Below, one piece after another: positions 1 through 8,382 of a stretch of 64,000 nucleotides of DNA. A program made the translations under genes and the position numbers. This stretch comes from DAIDJM01 sp964250215. GTDB taxonomy: Bacteria > Pseudomonadota > Alphaproteobacteria > Acetobacterales > Acetobacteraceae. The notes below the pieces were generated by a model. The model ran no database searches. It saw only the letters and a program-made list of their open reading frames with translations, and was not told the DNA's origin. Positions within the stretch are counted from its first letter, which is position 1; every line of letters starts with the position of its first letter. The stretch spans positions 10,898-74,897 of the forward strand of contig CAXUEX010000001.1 in NCBI GenBank assembly GCA_964250215.1. Reading direction: 5' to 3'.

Positions 1-1017
1 GCAGAAAAAAAACGAAACTGCCAGGCTCGCCGTGCTGGATGGCGGCGGTGGGCGCCTGCACCACTTGTGGCAGGATTTTCAGCAGCAGGCGCGCATTCAC
101 GAACTGGTTTGGGAACAATGCGTTGTCGGCATTGAGAAAGGCGGCGCGCAGCTTCACCGTGCCCGTGGTGGTATCCACCGTGTTGTCCACGGTCAGCAGC
201 GTGCCGCTGGCGATTCGCGTGGTGTCGGTGCGGTCATAGGCGTCCACCGGCAGTTTCGCGCCGGCATCCACGGCTTGCGCAATTTCGGGGATGTTGTCCT
301 CCGGAAGCACGAAGATCACGGAAATCGGCTGCAGCTGGGTGATCACGGCCAACCCCGTGGCGCCGGAGGTTTGCACGTAATTGCCAGGATCGACGAGGCG
401 TAGGCCGACGCGTCCGCCGACTGGTGCCACAATGTGGCAATAGCCGAGATTGAGCCGCGCGCTGTCCACCGATGCCTGGTCCAGCCGCACCGTGCCTTCG
501 TCCTGCTGCACCAGGAATTGCTGATCGGCGAGCTGCTGTTCGGCGATGCTGTCGCGCCGGTGCAGCATGGTGTAGCGCGCGAGATCGGAGTGGGCTTGGG
601 CCAGCAACGCGGTATCGCGCGCGAGCGTCGCCTGGGCCTGGGCCAGCGCCACTTGATACGGGCGCGGATCGACCTGGGCGAGGAAATCACCCTGGCGCAC
701 GATCTGGCCCTCGCGAAAGCCCACCGCCATGAGTTCGCCGCTGATCTGCGTCTGCACCGTGACGGTAGCGAGCGGTGTTACGGTGCCGAGGCCGGTGAGC
801 ACCACGCGCATGTCGCCGCGGCCGATCTGCGCCACACCCACCGGCTGCGGCGGGGTTGCCGCCGTGCGCCGGCTGGCGGTGCCGCCGACCAGCCGCAGCA
901 GCAGGGCCAGGAGCAGAACGGCAATAAGGCCGGCGATGGCCCATTTTCGCCAGCGCCGCGATGGCCGCTTGCGATCGGCGACCGGCGGGGCAGGGGCGAC
1001 GTCAGGCGGCGCATCGG
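1..1017 (-). CDS. RND efflux periplasmic adaptor (MdtA/AcrA-like), partial at both ends
   Basis: The minus strand is open from the edge of the gap to the window edge, so both termini are missing. It reads as a membrane-fusion protein. A basic stretch (KRPSRRWRKW) and a hydrophobic segment (about 20 residues from AIAGLIAVLLLALLLRL) come first. The barrel-sandwich hybrid follows (VTVQTQISGEL, GQIVRQGDFLAQVDPRPYQ), then an alpha-helical hairpin (LAQAQATLARDTALLAQAH), the second lipoyl half (YCHIVAPVGGRVGLRLVDPG) and the beta-barrel (TQLQPISVIFVLPEDNIPEI). Such adaptors link an inner-membrane RND pump to a TolC-type channel. The pump gene would lie to the left, outside the window. The start is not visible. 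If the two sides of the gap were joined at their shared 13-bp sequence, this frame would run upstream with no obvious ATG. Family is clear; substrate unknown. Confidence 0.85.
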
Positions 1018-1117
1018 NNNNNNNNNNNNNNNNNNNNNNNNNNNNNNNNNNNNNNNNNNNNNNNNNNNNNNNNNNNNNNNNNNNNNNNNNNNNNNNNNNN
1101 NNNNNNNNNNNNNNNNN
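1018..1117. other. Assembly gap of 100 N
   Basis: Exactly 100 N. The 13 bases before it (1005-1017, GGCGGCGCATCGG) are identical to the 13 bases after it (1118-1130). This suggests two contig ends that overlap but were scaffolded rather than merged, so the true gap may be small or absent. It removes the N-terminus of the efflux adaptor. Confidence 0.95.
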
Positions 1118-1243
1118 GGCGGCGCATCGGTGGCGCACCCTGCCGCAAAACGGCGTCCATGCGGGTTCCGAGTTGTGACAAAGCGTGGCGGGCGGAGATC
1201 GCGCGCGACAAGACCTGTGCCCGCCGCAGCGTGGCGTGGCGGC

Positions 1244-2545
1244 TCACCCGGTTGCGCGGCGCCGGTCGACGATCTCGGCGGCCTTGCGGCACAGCAAGAG
1301 CCATTCCTCGAACGGGATTTGCCAATCTTTGGGGCGCACCGGGTTCAACACGCTGAGATAGCCGCGCAGCAACCCGTCTTCCGGCCGGCGCACCGACCCC
1401 GCAGGGTTCTGCGAATCTGCCTGCTCCACCCAGAGCAGGTCTATCGCACCGTATTCCTGCACCGCGCGCCAGACGCGGCGCACCAGCCCCTCGGCGATTT
1501 TCTGCGATGGCTTGAAAACGAAGATTTTTTCGCCGGCTTCCAGCTCGCCCACGAGCTTGTCGCGCAGGAAGCGCAGGCGGGCGGCGTGTTTCTTCAGATA
1601 TGTGTCGGGGTCGGTGACGTCGTCACGCTGGAAGGTGTGGAAAACCTGGCCGAGCGCGTGATCGATGAGCACGTTTTCGCCGCTGGATGTGCGCGACAGG
1701 GTCATTTTTTCGGGTTGGCCGAGTTCGGCGAATTTCGAGCCGAGGTATTTTGCCAGCGCGGCGGGCTTGGTGTTGGCCCAGCGCAATAGGCCCAGCGGCT
1801 CGGCGCCGAAGCGGCGCTGCACCAGGCCGAGCTCGCAATTCTGGCCGAGGCTTTCGAAGCGCAGCACGAGGTCGCGGGAAGCCGGATCGTCCACCCGGGC
1901 GATTTCGGCAATTTCATGATCCTCGTCTGCCGCCGCTTCGGCCTGCAGCGGCCTGGCGTTTCCGGGCAGGCGCGCGGCGGCCTGGGCGCGCCCCTTGATG
2001 GCCAGCGCATCCTGCGGCTCGCGCGCCAGCACGCGGTCCCATCTGGCCAGCGCTTCCGGCCAATCCTGCCGCGCCACCGCGACCTGCGCGGCCTGGCGAC
2101 AGACGGCAAGATGATCGGGGAACTTGGCGGCGGTATAGGTGGCCAGGTATTCGGCTGCATCCATGTCGCGCATTTCCAGCAGACATCCGGCTTCGCCGAT
2201 ATAAGGGCCGGGTTGCTGCGGCCGACTGGTGCGGGCGCGGCGCCAATGTTCCAACGCGCCGGCGAGATCGCCTGCGGCCTGCGCGATGCGGGCGCGCTGC
2301 ACGGTGAGCGCCGCCGAGCCGGCGCCGCGCGCGCGGGCCAGCCCGGCTTCGCAAAGGGCGGCGGCTTCCTCGAGCCGCTTCTGCTTGCGCAGGATGTCGC
2401 AGGCCTTTGCATACCCGGCCGGATCGGCCGGATGCGCGCTGCGATGATCGGCGAGCAGGGCAAGCGCGCCGGCCGGATCCTGCCGGACCAGCGCGGCCTC
2501 GGCGGCTTCCAACCGGGAGTTGTGTTCGGGCGCGCTGGCATCCAT
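1244..2545 (-). CDS. TPR protein with uncharacterised C-terminal domain
   Basis: 433 aa, no signal peptide. Residues about 10-195 are Ala/Leu-rich helical repeats of TPR type (for example AGALEHWRRARTSRPQQPGP and DWPEALARWDRVLAREPQDA). From about residue 225 a different domain begins with LRFESLGQNCELG followed by VQRRFGAEPLGLLRW. I recognise this ESLGxNCExG pattern only as a conserved uncharacterised domain in proteobacterial proteins, often beside glycan genes. The phrase resembles the start of the papain-like DUF1796 family, but that is a guess. The chosen ATG has a GAGGCAGG-type ribosome site upstream; an in-frame ATG 45 bases earlier is possible. The gene is divergent from the inositol phosphate synthase, 132 bases away. 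Function not known. Confidence 0.75.
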   Translation of the reverse strand: MDASAPEHNSRLEAAEAALVRQDPAGALALLADHRSAHPADPAGYAKACDILRKQKRLEEAAALCEAGLARARGAGSAALTVQRARIAQAAGDLAGALEHWRRARTSRPQQPGPYIGEAGCLLEMRDMDAAEYLATYTAAKFPDHLAVCRQAAQVAVARQDWPEALARWDRVLAREPQDALAIKGRAQAAARLPGNARPLQAEAAADEDHEIAEIARVDDPASRDLVLRFESLGQNCELGLVQRRFGAEPLGLLRWANTKPAALAKYLGSKFAELGQPEKMTLSRTSSGENVLIDHALGQVFHTFQRDDVTDPDTYLKKHAARLRFLRDKLVGELEAGEKIFVFKPSQKIAEGLVRRVWRAVQEYGAIDLLWVEQADSQNPAGSVRRPEDGLLRGYLSVLNPVRPKDWQIPFEEWLLLCRKAAEIVDRRRATG

Positions 2546-2677
2546 GGGTGACCGCCTGCCTCGGAAAACCCGTGGTATTGCCCAGGGCATGGCCGGTTGT
2601 CGAGGTTCCCGGTGGCGTGCAACCGGCGGCTTGCGGCGGTGTTTGTTGATCCCAACCTGTTGGCATGGCGGAGCTTC

Positions 2678-3790
2678 GTGGGATCGATCAGGGTCGCCAT
2701 CGCGGGCGTCGGCAATTGCGCCTCCTCATTCGTGCAGGGGCTGCATCATTACGATTCACCGCCAAGCGGCTCGGACGCGCCGGGGCTGATGCACCCCGTG
2801 CTGGGCGGCTACCGCGTGGGCGACATGCACGTGGTTGCGGCGTTTGATGTGGCGCGCGGCAAGGTGGGCGAGGATCTTTCGCAGGCGATCGCGGCGGCGC
2901 CGAACAATACCGCGCGTTTCGCCACGGTGCCGCCGCTGCATGTTCCGGTGCGGCGCGGCCCGACGATGGATGGGCTTGGGCGCTATTTGCGAGACATGGT
3001 GGCGGAGAGCGAGGCGCCCACGGCGGATGTGGCGGCCGAGCTGCGCGCGAGCGGCGCGGAAATCCTGGTGTCCTACCTGCCGGTGGGGGCCGAGCGGGCC
3101 ACGGCGTGGTATGCCGAGCAGGCGCTGGCAGCCGGCTGCGGCTTTGTAAACTGCATTCCAGTTTTCATTGCGTCTGACCCGGCATGGCAGGCGCGGTTTG
3201 AGGCCGCGGGGCTGCCGCTGGTGGGCGACGACATCAAGAGCCAGGTGGGTGCCACGATCCTGCACCGGGCGATCGTGAGCCTGTTCCGTGATCGCGGCGT
3301 GCGGGTGGATCGCACGTATCAGCTTAATTTTGGCGGCAACGCGGATTTTGCCAACATGCTGGAACGCGAGCGGCTGGAATCGAAGAAGCTTTCCAAGACG
3401 CGCGCCGTAACGAGCCAGCTTGGCACGCCGCTGCCCGGCGACTGCGTGCATGTGGGACCGAGCGATCACGTGCCGTGGCTCGCCGACCGCAAATGGGCGC
3501 ATATTCGCGTGGAGGGCACCGGCTTCGGCGACACGCCGATGAGTTGCGAGATCAAGCTGGAGGTTTGGGATTCGCCGAATTCCGCCGGTGTGGTGATCGA
3601 CGCGGTGCGCTGCGTCAAACTGGCGCTGGATCGCGGCATCGGTGGCGCGCTGGCGGGCCCTTCCGCCTATTTCATGAAGAGCCCTCCGCGGCAGTATGCC
3701 GATCCGGAAGCCTGCGCGATGACCGAGGAATTCATCCGCGGCGACACGGTAGTGGGATTCACCCGACCGCGCCGCGCTTCCCGAATTTGA
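2678..3790 (+). CDS. ino1: Inositol-1-phosphate synthase
   Basis: 370 aa, close to the length of actinobacterial Ino1. It converts glucose 6-phosphate to myo-inositol 1-phosphate using NAD in an oxidation, aldol cyclisation and reduction cycle. Family signatures visible are the N-terminal nucleotide-binding stretch [12 protein letters not shown], the motif [30 protein letters not shown] followed by [11 protein letters not shown], and [16 protein letters not shown] chose the GTG at 2678 because GGCGGAG lies about five bases upstream and the protein then begins just before its Rossmann fold, as in relatives. A longer reading frame runs upstream but is unlike the family. The gene stands alone on the plus strand, convergent with the seven-gene glycan locus. 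That raises the possibility that it supplies inositol phosphate for a lipid or glycan; this link is inference. Confidence 0.93.
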   Translation: MGSIRVAIAGVGNCASSFVQGLHHYDSPPSGSDAPGLMHPVLGGYRVGDMHVVAAFDVARGKVGEDLSQAIAAAPNNTARFATVPPLHVPVRRGPTMDGLGRYLRDMVAESEAPTADVAAELRASGAEILVSYLPVGAERATAWYAEQALAAGCGFVNCIPVFIASDPAWQARFEAAGLPLVGDDIKSQVGATILHRAIVSLFRDRGVRVDRTYQLNFGGNADFANMLERERLESKKLSKTRAVTSQLGTPLPGDCVHVGPSDHVPWLADRKWAHIRVEGTGFGDTPMSCEIKLEVWDSPNSAGVVIDAVRCVKLALDRGIGGALAGPSAYFMKSPPRQYADPEACAMTEEFIRGDTVVGFTRPRRASRI

Positions 3791-3805
3791 AGAACCGGCG
3801 GTTCT
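3791..3805 (+). terminator. Hairpin after ino1 (possible terminator)
   Basis: Inverted repeat AGAACC-GGC-GGTTCT begins one base after the ino1 stop codon, in the 141-base space between the convergent ino1 and methyltransferase genes. There is no T-run after it, so termination is only a possibility. Confidence 0.3.
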
Positions 3806-3931
3806 CGCGTCCCGCGAATTTGTTCTTATAAAACAACTGAAATGGCCAGCTTTCGCAGGCTTCCGGGAAGCTGTCCCATTCAAGCGCCGCGAGCTCGTTT
3901 GCTCCCACGTGGTTGCAGGAAGGTTGGTTCG

Positions 3932-4720
3932 TCAGAGGCGCAGGCCGACGAAGGCGGCGGCATCCCAGGATTGGAAAGGGGTTTCTCCGCATACCCGCAG
4001 CGCCAGGCCGTGCCGAGTGCTCCAGTGCCGGAAATCCCGGCAATCCTGCGCCGGATCACCGCGGTAGCTGAAATTCAGCACCGCCAGGGCGCCCCCTGGC
4101 CGCAGCACGCGCGCGGCTTCGGCGATATGGCGGTCTGCGAGTTCGGGGCTGGTGAGAAAAAAATACGGGAAGCAATCCACGGCTAGCACGAGATCGACGG
4201 ATTGTTCGCGGAAACAGGCGAGATCAAAACCGGTGTGGCGTATGAAGGCGCCCTGCGGCAGGCGTTTGCGGGCTGCGCGCAACATGCCGGCCGAAATGTC
4301 GGCGCCTGCCACGAACGCGGCTTGGTCGCGCAGCGCTGCCGTCATGCGACCGATGCCGCAACCCAGATCGAGCACGGTGAATGCCGGTCGCACGAATTGT
4401 CGCTGGCGCAACCACACGGCAATTTCGGCGCTGGCGGCAGCGAGGCTCACGGGATCGCCTAGGCTGTAGAGCGCGACGCCGGCTTCGGCCGAGACCGCGG
4501 CGGCGCGATCGAACGCGGCGGCGAAATCGGCGGGCGTGGCACAGGCCACATGATCGATGCGGGCGGCATCGAGCATGGCGCGAAGGCGTGGCAGTTGCGG
4601 CGCGTGGCGGAGGAGAGCGGCGCGCATTTCCGGATCCGGATCATCGGCGAGTGAAGCGGCAATGGCTTGTGGCGTTTTTCCGGCAAGCAGCATCTGCGCC
4701 AAGCGGAGTTCCGGTTTCAT
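3932..4720 (-). CDS. Class I SAM-dependent methyltransferase
   Basis: 262 aa. The S-adenosylmethionine site is visible as FTVLDLGCGIGRMT (about residues 115-127), followed by an acidic strand end (FVAGADISAGML) and LVLAVDCFPYFF, typical of Methyltransf_11/25 Rossmann folds. The N-terminal 70 residues form a helical extension (LRLAQMLLAGKTPQAIAASL) unlike the minimal enzyme. It is the last gene of the seven-gene glycan unit. Its ATG overlaps the preceding TGA as ATGA, which decides the start over an in-frame ATG nine codons upstream and implies translational coupling. The likely acceptor is a sugar or glycolipid made by the same operon, but nothing in the sequence identifies it. Confidence 0.85.
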   Translation of the reverse strand: MKPELRLAQMLLAGKTPQAIAASLADDPDPEMRAALLRHAPQLPRLRAMLDAARIDHVACATPADFAAAFDRAAAVSAEAGVALYSLGDPVSLAAASAEIAVWLRQRQFVRPAFTVLDLGCGIGRMTAALRDQAAFVAGADISAGMLRAARKRLPQGAFIRHTGFDLACFREQSVDLVLAVDCFPYFFLTSPELADRHIAEAARVLRPGGALAVLNFSYRGDPAQDCRDFRHWSTRHGLALRVCGETPFQSWDAAAFVGLRL

Positions 4721-5682
4721 GCGATGCGGCGGAAGCTCGCGCCGCAATTGTGACGGTCGGTTGCGCCCCAGGCATATTTATAGGCTTCGCCGCCGCGCAG
4801 AAAGTGCGCTTCGCTGCGGCCCTCGGCGGCGGCTTCGGCAAGCAGATGCGATAGCAGAATGGTTCCGGGGCTTTCGAAACGCGCCTCGGCCGCGAAGCCG
4901 CTGAGATACAGATAGACGCGCGTTTCTCCGAGCAGGGCGTGGATGGCGGCGGCTTCGCGCTGCCGCAGTTCGAGAATTGCCAGACGCAAATGGCCGGCGT
5001 GCAGCAGCCCGGGCGCGGCGTGCCGGTGGAATTGCTGCACCTTGGCGTCCGCGAGCACGCCGGTTTCGCCGCTGCAGTGCCAGCGTTCGGTGTGCAATCG
5101 GATCAGGACTCGCACATCGCTGGCGAGCGTATCCATCGTGCCGAGGCGGATGTGGAAGCCGCCGGCGCGTGCGGCGCGGTTGCGCGCCTGGCGGATGTCA
5201 CGGTTCATGCCGGCGGGAATGGCGGGCGCCGGGTTCAGGCGCAGCACGGGGCAGGGCGGTCCGGGCCAGATTTCCCGGCGCCAGCCAGCAGGCGCGGTAG
5301 CGGCAAGCAGCGCGGCTTCAGGCGGCAGTTCCGGCAGATCGCATTGTGGCACCGGGCAGGCCTGCAGCGCCCCATGCAGCAGATGGCTCGCGGCATCTTC
5401 CGGCGCGCTGGGGGCGATCAGCGCGTCGAAATAGTCGCTGATGCCGACGCCCATTGGCAGCAGCTTGTTTTTTAAGCAATACAAAGGCAGCAGGCCGCGC
5501 AGTTCTTCGCCCGAACACAGCAGGGCAACGACCGGCGCGCCGGTGCCGAAGGCGGCCCACCAGGGGCGCAGCCAGGATGGAGCAAGAAAGGGCAGTGCTT
5601 CGGGAACGCGGCGCCAGAGGTCTTCCCATTGGGGCCAGAGTGCGGCGAGCGCTGCATCGCTCGTGATCAGGTTCAGCCGCAT
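4717..5682 (-). CDS. BioF2/CelD-type GNAT acyltransferase
   Basis: 321 aa. The organisation matches the BioF2/CelD (Acetyltransf_6) group. The N-terminal half contains LPFLAPSWLRPWWAAFG and LRGLLPLYCLKNKLLPMG. The second half contains RDIRQARNRAARAGG, an arginine-rich linker typical of this family, then AAAIHALLGETRVYLYLSGF and the closing SPGTILLSHLLAEAAAEGRSE. The family includes enzymes that acylate polysaccharide or peptidoglycan precursors. The ATG overlaps the upstream glycosyltransferase by 10 bases, and the stop overlaps the next methyltransferase. In this context it probably acylates an amino sugar or glycan of the operon's product; donor and acceptor are unknown. Confidence 0.8.
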   Translation of the reverse strand: MRLNLITSDAALAALWPQWEDLWRRVPEALPFLAPSWLRPWWAAFGTGAPVVALLCSGEELRGLLPLYCLKNKLLPMGVGISDYFDALIAPSAPEDAASHLLHGALQACPVPQCDLPELPPEAALLAATAPAGWRREIWPGPPCPVLRLNPAPAIPAGMNRDIRQARNRAARAGGFHIRLGTMDTLASDVRVLIRLHTERWHCSGETGVLADAKVQQFHRHAAPGLLHAGHLRLAILELRQREAAAIHALLGETRVYLYLSGFAAEARFESPGTILLSHLLAEAAAEGRSEAHFLRGGEAYKYAWGATDRHNCGASFRRIA

Positions 5683-6698
5683 GGCAGCAGACGACGATAC
5701 AGTTGCAGATAAGCATCGGTCATCCGGCCGGCCGAAAACCGGCTGCGCGCCGCATCGCGGCAGGTAGCGGGATCGATGCCGCCGCAGGCCACGATGGCTT
5801 CCGCCATTTCGATGACGTTCCGCGCCAGAAAGCCGGTGCGGCCGTGCTCGATGATTTCCGGCAGCGCGCCACGGGCAAATGCGACAACGGGGGTGCCGCA
5901 GGCCAGCGCCTCCATTGCGACTAGGGAACTCGTCTCCGGTGCCAAGCATGGCACCAGCAGGCATCTGGCGGAGGCGAGCCAGCGGCGCTTTCGAGAGAAG
6001 CCGAGTGCGCCGAGAAAGCGTCGGCGCGCATCGAGACGCGGCTGCACCTCGTTGGCAAAATAGGCTTCGTGTTCGGGATACGGAAACACCGTGCCACCCA
6101 GCAGTAGCGGAACATCGGCCATGTGCGCCGCCTGCAACGCCAGATGCTGGCCTTTTTCCGGGCAGATGCGGCCGAGCATCAGGGCGTGGCCGCGCCTGGC
6201 GTGCCGTGGCGATGCGAGCGCGTTCACATCCACTCCATTGGCGATCGGCGGTAGCAGGTTCGGCGTTGCCGGGCAGCGCGTATGTTGCGATAAAGAAACA
6301 CAGTGCAACCAGGTGCTCGGGCGCGGAGAAGCAAATATCTCGGGTGCATACCATTCTGGCGGCAAATGTAGCGTGGTGAGCACGGGTTTGCCGCTGGCTG
6401 GCAGATACGCGGGAAAATCGAGGCCGTGAAGATGCACAAGATCGGCCTGGTCTAGATTTGCCGTAATCGCGCGTGCGGTTTCTTGTTGCGCGACCTTTCG
6501 GGCTTCGGGGTGGGTTCCGGCAACCACCGGGATTGGTCGCAGTTCGCCGGCCACGCATGAATCGGCCCGGGCCACGACGATGGAGCGGTGGCCCGTGCGC
6601 ACCAGTGCGAGATCGATGGCGGCGAGGATCTGCTCGGCGCCACCCACCGCATCCCGGCTTACGGGTGCGAGCGGGTAGGCGACCGAAAGGATGTTCAC
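5673..6698 (-). CDS. GT4 family glycosyltransferase
   Basis: 341 aa, GT-B fold. The N-terminal domain opens with VNILSVAYPLAPVS and DAVGGAEQILAAIDLAL, the usual GG-loop with donor-side helix. Mid-protein there is ADLVHLHGLDFPAYLP. The C-terminal nucleotide-sugar domain has LMLGRICPEKGQHLAL, PCLAPETSSLVAMEALACG and TPVVAFARGALPEIIEHG, which carries the E(x7)E pattern of retaining GT4 enzymes. The GTG start overlaps the TGA of the upstream glycosidase-like gene as GTGA, which fixes the start. It presumably transfers a sugar onto a lipid or saccharide acceptor in the cytoplasm. Linkage and donor cannot be told from sequence. Confidence 0.9.
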   Translation of the reverse strand: MNILSVAYPLAPVSRDAVGGAEQILAAIDLALVRTGHRSIVVARADSCVAGELRPIPVVAGTHPEARKVAQQETARAITANLDQADLVHLHGLDFPAYLPASGKPVLTTLHLPPEWYAPEIFASPRPSTWLHCVSLSQHTRCPATPNLLPPIANGVDVNALASPRHARRGHALMLGRICPEKGQHLALQAAHMADVPLLLGGTVFPYPEHEAYFANEVQPRLDARRRFLGALGFSRKRRWLASARCLLVPCLAPETSSLVAMEALACGTPVVAFARGALPEIIEHGRTGFLARNVIEMAEAIVACGGIDPATCRDAARSRFSAGRMTDAYLQLYRRLLPCG

Positions 6699-7615
6699 GG
6701 CACAGCGGCCAACTCCGCCGGCGCGATGGCGCCTGCGTAGCGCCGCACCATGACGGCGCAGAAATCGGCGAAGGCCTCCGGCTCGCGCGGCGGGGACGTG
6801 TGGTGCGGCAAAATCCCGTCTTCTTCCGGCGTGAAGCAGAAGGTCACGGTGACGCGAAATTGTTCCAGAGCGGCGATCATGCAGTCGAACCAGGCGAGTG
6901 CGCCAGGACGCTTGAAATCGGCCCAGCTCAGACCGGTGCGCAGGTAGATAACGCCGAGCTCGCGCATGCATCGCACCGCATCTTCCAGGCGATGGTCCTG
7001 GAAGTGGAACCATTGGCAGATGCCGAGTTCTGGCGTGAATTCATGGAAAATGCGGGCGGCGCGTTTCGGGCGGCCGTGTTCGTTATATAAACCCATGTGG
7101 AAGTGCCGGTAATAGGCAGAGCCTTCCGCTTCGCGGTGCCGGGTGGTGGCGGGCCAGGCGGATGGCAGATCAAACAGGCTGTACCAGTGGAGCCGAGGTG
7201 CTTGGCCGTGCAGCAGTTCGAAGCTGCGGCGCAGACCCCATTCCTGCACTTCCTCGGCGCCGAAACTGGAGATGCCCAGTTCGGAAACCCAGACGGGCAG
7301 GTCCGTGGCGGCAGCGATGGTTTGCAGCTTGGCTGGCCATTCGTCGATCAACCAATGATTCCAGTCGAGCGGGAAGCCGTGCACGGCCACCGCATCCACT
7401 TCGTCGAGGCCGCCCTGCGCCGCGAGCCCATGCAGGAAACCCGGATCGATCGGCGACATGCCGCCCATGACGCGCTTAAGGCCGGGGGCTTCCGTGCCGA
7501 TCGCGGCGCCGGCCAGTTTTGCGAGACGCGCGAAATGCTTCCAGCCCGGATCGGCTTCCAAATCCCAATGCGATTTGTTGTTCGGCTCGTTCCAGATCAT
7601 TGCCGCTTCGATCAT
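6695..7615 (-). CDS. Clan GH-A-like glycosidase with swapped TIM-barrel halves
   Basis: 306 aa, no signal peptide. Two glutamates typical of clan GH-A retaining glycosidases are present: E10 in AMIWNEPNN (acid/base site, end of strand 4) and E112 in LPVWVSELGISSFG (nucleophile site, end of strand 7). The segments that normally precede NEP, strands 1 to 3, occur instead at the C-terminus: ICQWFHFQDHRLEDAV, LGVIYLRTGLSWADFKRPG and VTVTFCFTPEEDGILPHHTS, at about residues 199-275. The order is that of a circular permutation. The gene is intact, its ATG overlaps the preceding stop (ATGA) and its stop overlaps the next GTG. Relatives are usually labelled beta-xylosidase. A cytoplasmic glycosidase inside a synthetic operon could trim an intermediate or act as a transglycosidase; this is inference. 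Confidence 0.75.
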   Translation of the reverse strand: MIEAAMIWNEPNNKSHWDLEADPGWKHFARLAKLAGAAIGTEAPGLKRVMGGMSPIDPGFLHGLAAQGGLDEVDAVAVHGFPLDWNHWLIDEWPAKLQTIAAATDLPVWVSELGISSFGAEEVQEWGLRRSFELLHGQAPRLHWYSLFDLPSAWPATTRHREAEGSAYYRHFHMGLYNEHGRPKRAARIFHEFTPELGICQWFHFQDHRLEDAVRCMRELGVIYLRTGLSWADFKRPGALAWFDCMIAALEQFRVTVTFCFTPEEDGILPHHTSPPREPEAFADFCAVMVRRYAGAIAPAELAAVP

Positions 7616-8382
7616 GCCGGCTTCTTTCCTTGGGCTGGATAAACCGGGCCATACTCGGGATCGGTCCGGCTTGCGCGACGGCAGAGATAGGTTTCCTCCT
7701 CTGGCCGAGATAGAATATCAAAGCCGGCGCTGCGCAGCATAGCTTGCGTGCATGCGCGGTTCGGCAACCACCAGTTCGTCGGGTCGTGCGAATAGCTGCG
7801 CTCGATGAAGTGCATTCGGGGAAAGCCTGAGTCTTCGAAAATCGTGGTTTCCGTGAACGGATAATCGGGCGCGAGCGCAGTCACTTCAGTGTGGCCGCGC
7901 TGCAGGGTTTGGAACACCAGAAGATCACGTGCGACGTGTTCGTGTACCAAATCCAGCGCCAGCAAGGGGTGGCGGAGATGATAAAACACGCCGATAAAAA
8001 AAACGATATCGAAAGTTTCCCCCAGAGCGGCGACATCATAGACAGAAAGCCGGCGAAATTCGATGGAGAGCCCTTCCACTTGCGCTGCGAAGCGCGCCTG
8101 AGCGAGGTAATCTTCATCGTGGTCGATCGCCACCACGCGATCGGCGCCGCGGCGCTTCATCTCCAGGCTGAAGAAGCCGCCATTGCACCCGATATCCAAT
8201 ACGGTGCGGCCGCGCAAATCGGCCGGCAACGCACCGGCGTAACGAGAGAATTTGACCGCAGGGTAATTGCCCAGAAAATGCTCGGGTGCCGTCCACACGC
8301 CGCCCAGGCACATGTTGTGAAACCACGGGCCCAGCGCGCGGATGCGGTTGCGCAGTTCGTCAGGCGGTAGCTCGGCGTCCAT
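7612..8382 (-). CDS. TIGR04290-type (CmoB-like) SAM methyltransferase
   Basis: 256 aa. It begins LRNRIRALGPWFHNM and then HFLGNYPAVKFSRYAGALP, the pattern I associate with the TIGR04290 methyltransferases related to CmoB. The SAM-binding motif is TVLDIGCNGGFFSLE at about residues 60-74, with VVAIDHDEDYL (acidic ribose ligand) and FDIVFFIGVFYHLRHPL after it. The start ATG at 8382 has GCGAGG eight bases upstream and overlaps the upstream nucleotidyltransferase by 23 bases. A longer frame upstream is out of character. In other bacteria this family, as far as I recall, sits with CgeB-like glycosyltransferases and the same permuted glycosidase, so the block is probably a conserved unit. The substrate is unknown. 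Confidence 0.82.
   Translation of the reverse strand: MDAELPPDELRNRIRALGPWFHNMCLGGVWTAPEHFLGNYPAVKFSRYAGALPADLRGRTVLDIGCNGGFFSLEMKRRGADRVVAIDHDEDYLAQARFAAQVEGLSIEFRRLSVYDVAALGETFDIVFFIGVFYHLRHPLLALDLVHEHVARDLLVFQTLQRGHTEVTALAPDYPFTETTIFEDSGFPRMHFIERSYSHDPTNWWLPNRACTQAMLRSAGFDILSRPEEETYLCRRASRTDPEYGPVYPAQGKKPA

Noticed and set aside
434..1789. Long plus-strand open frame crossing the N gap
   Set aside because: It lies antisense to the efflux adaptor and TPR genes, runs through the undefined bases and has no recognisable domain. It is a GC-rich shadow frame.
2756..3883. Long minus-strand open frame antisense to inositol phosphate synthase
   Set aside because: His/Arg-rich low-complexity translation without motifs, opposite a gene with clear family signatures.
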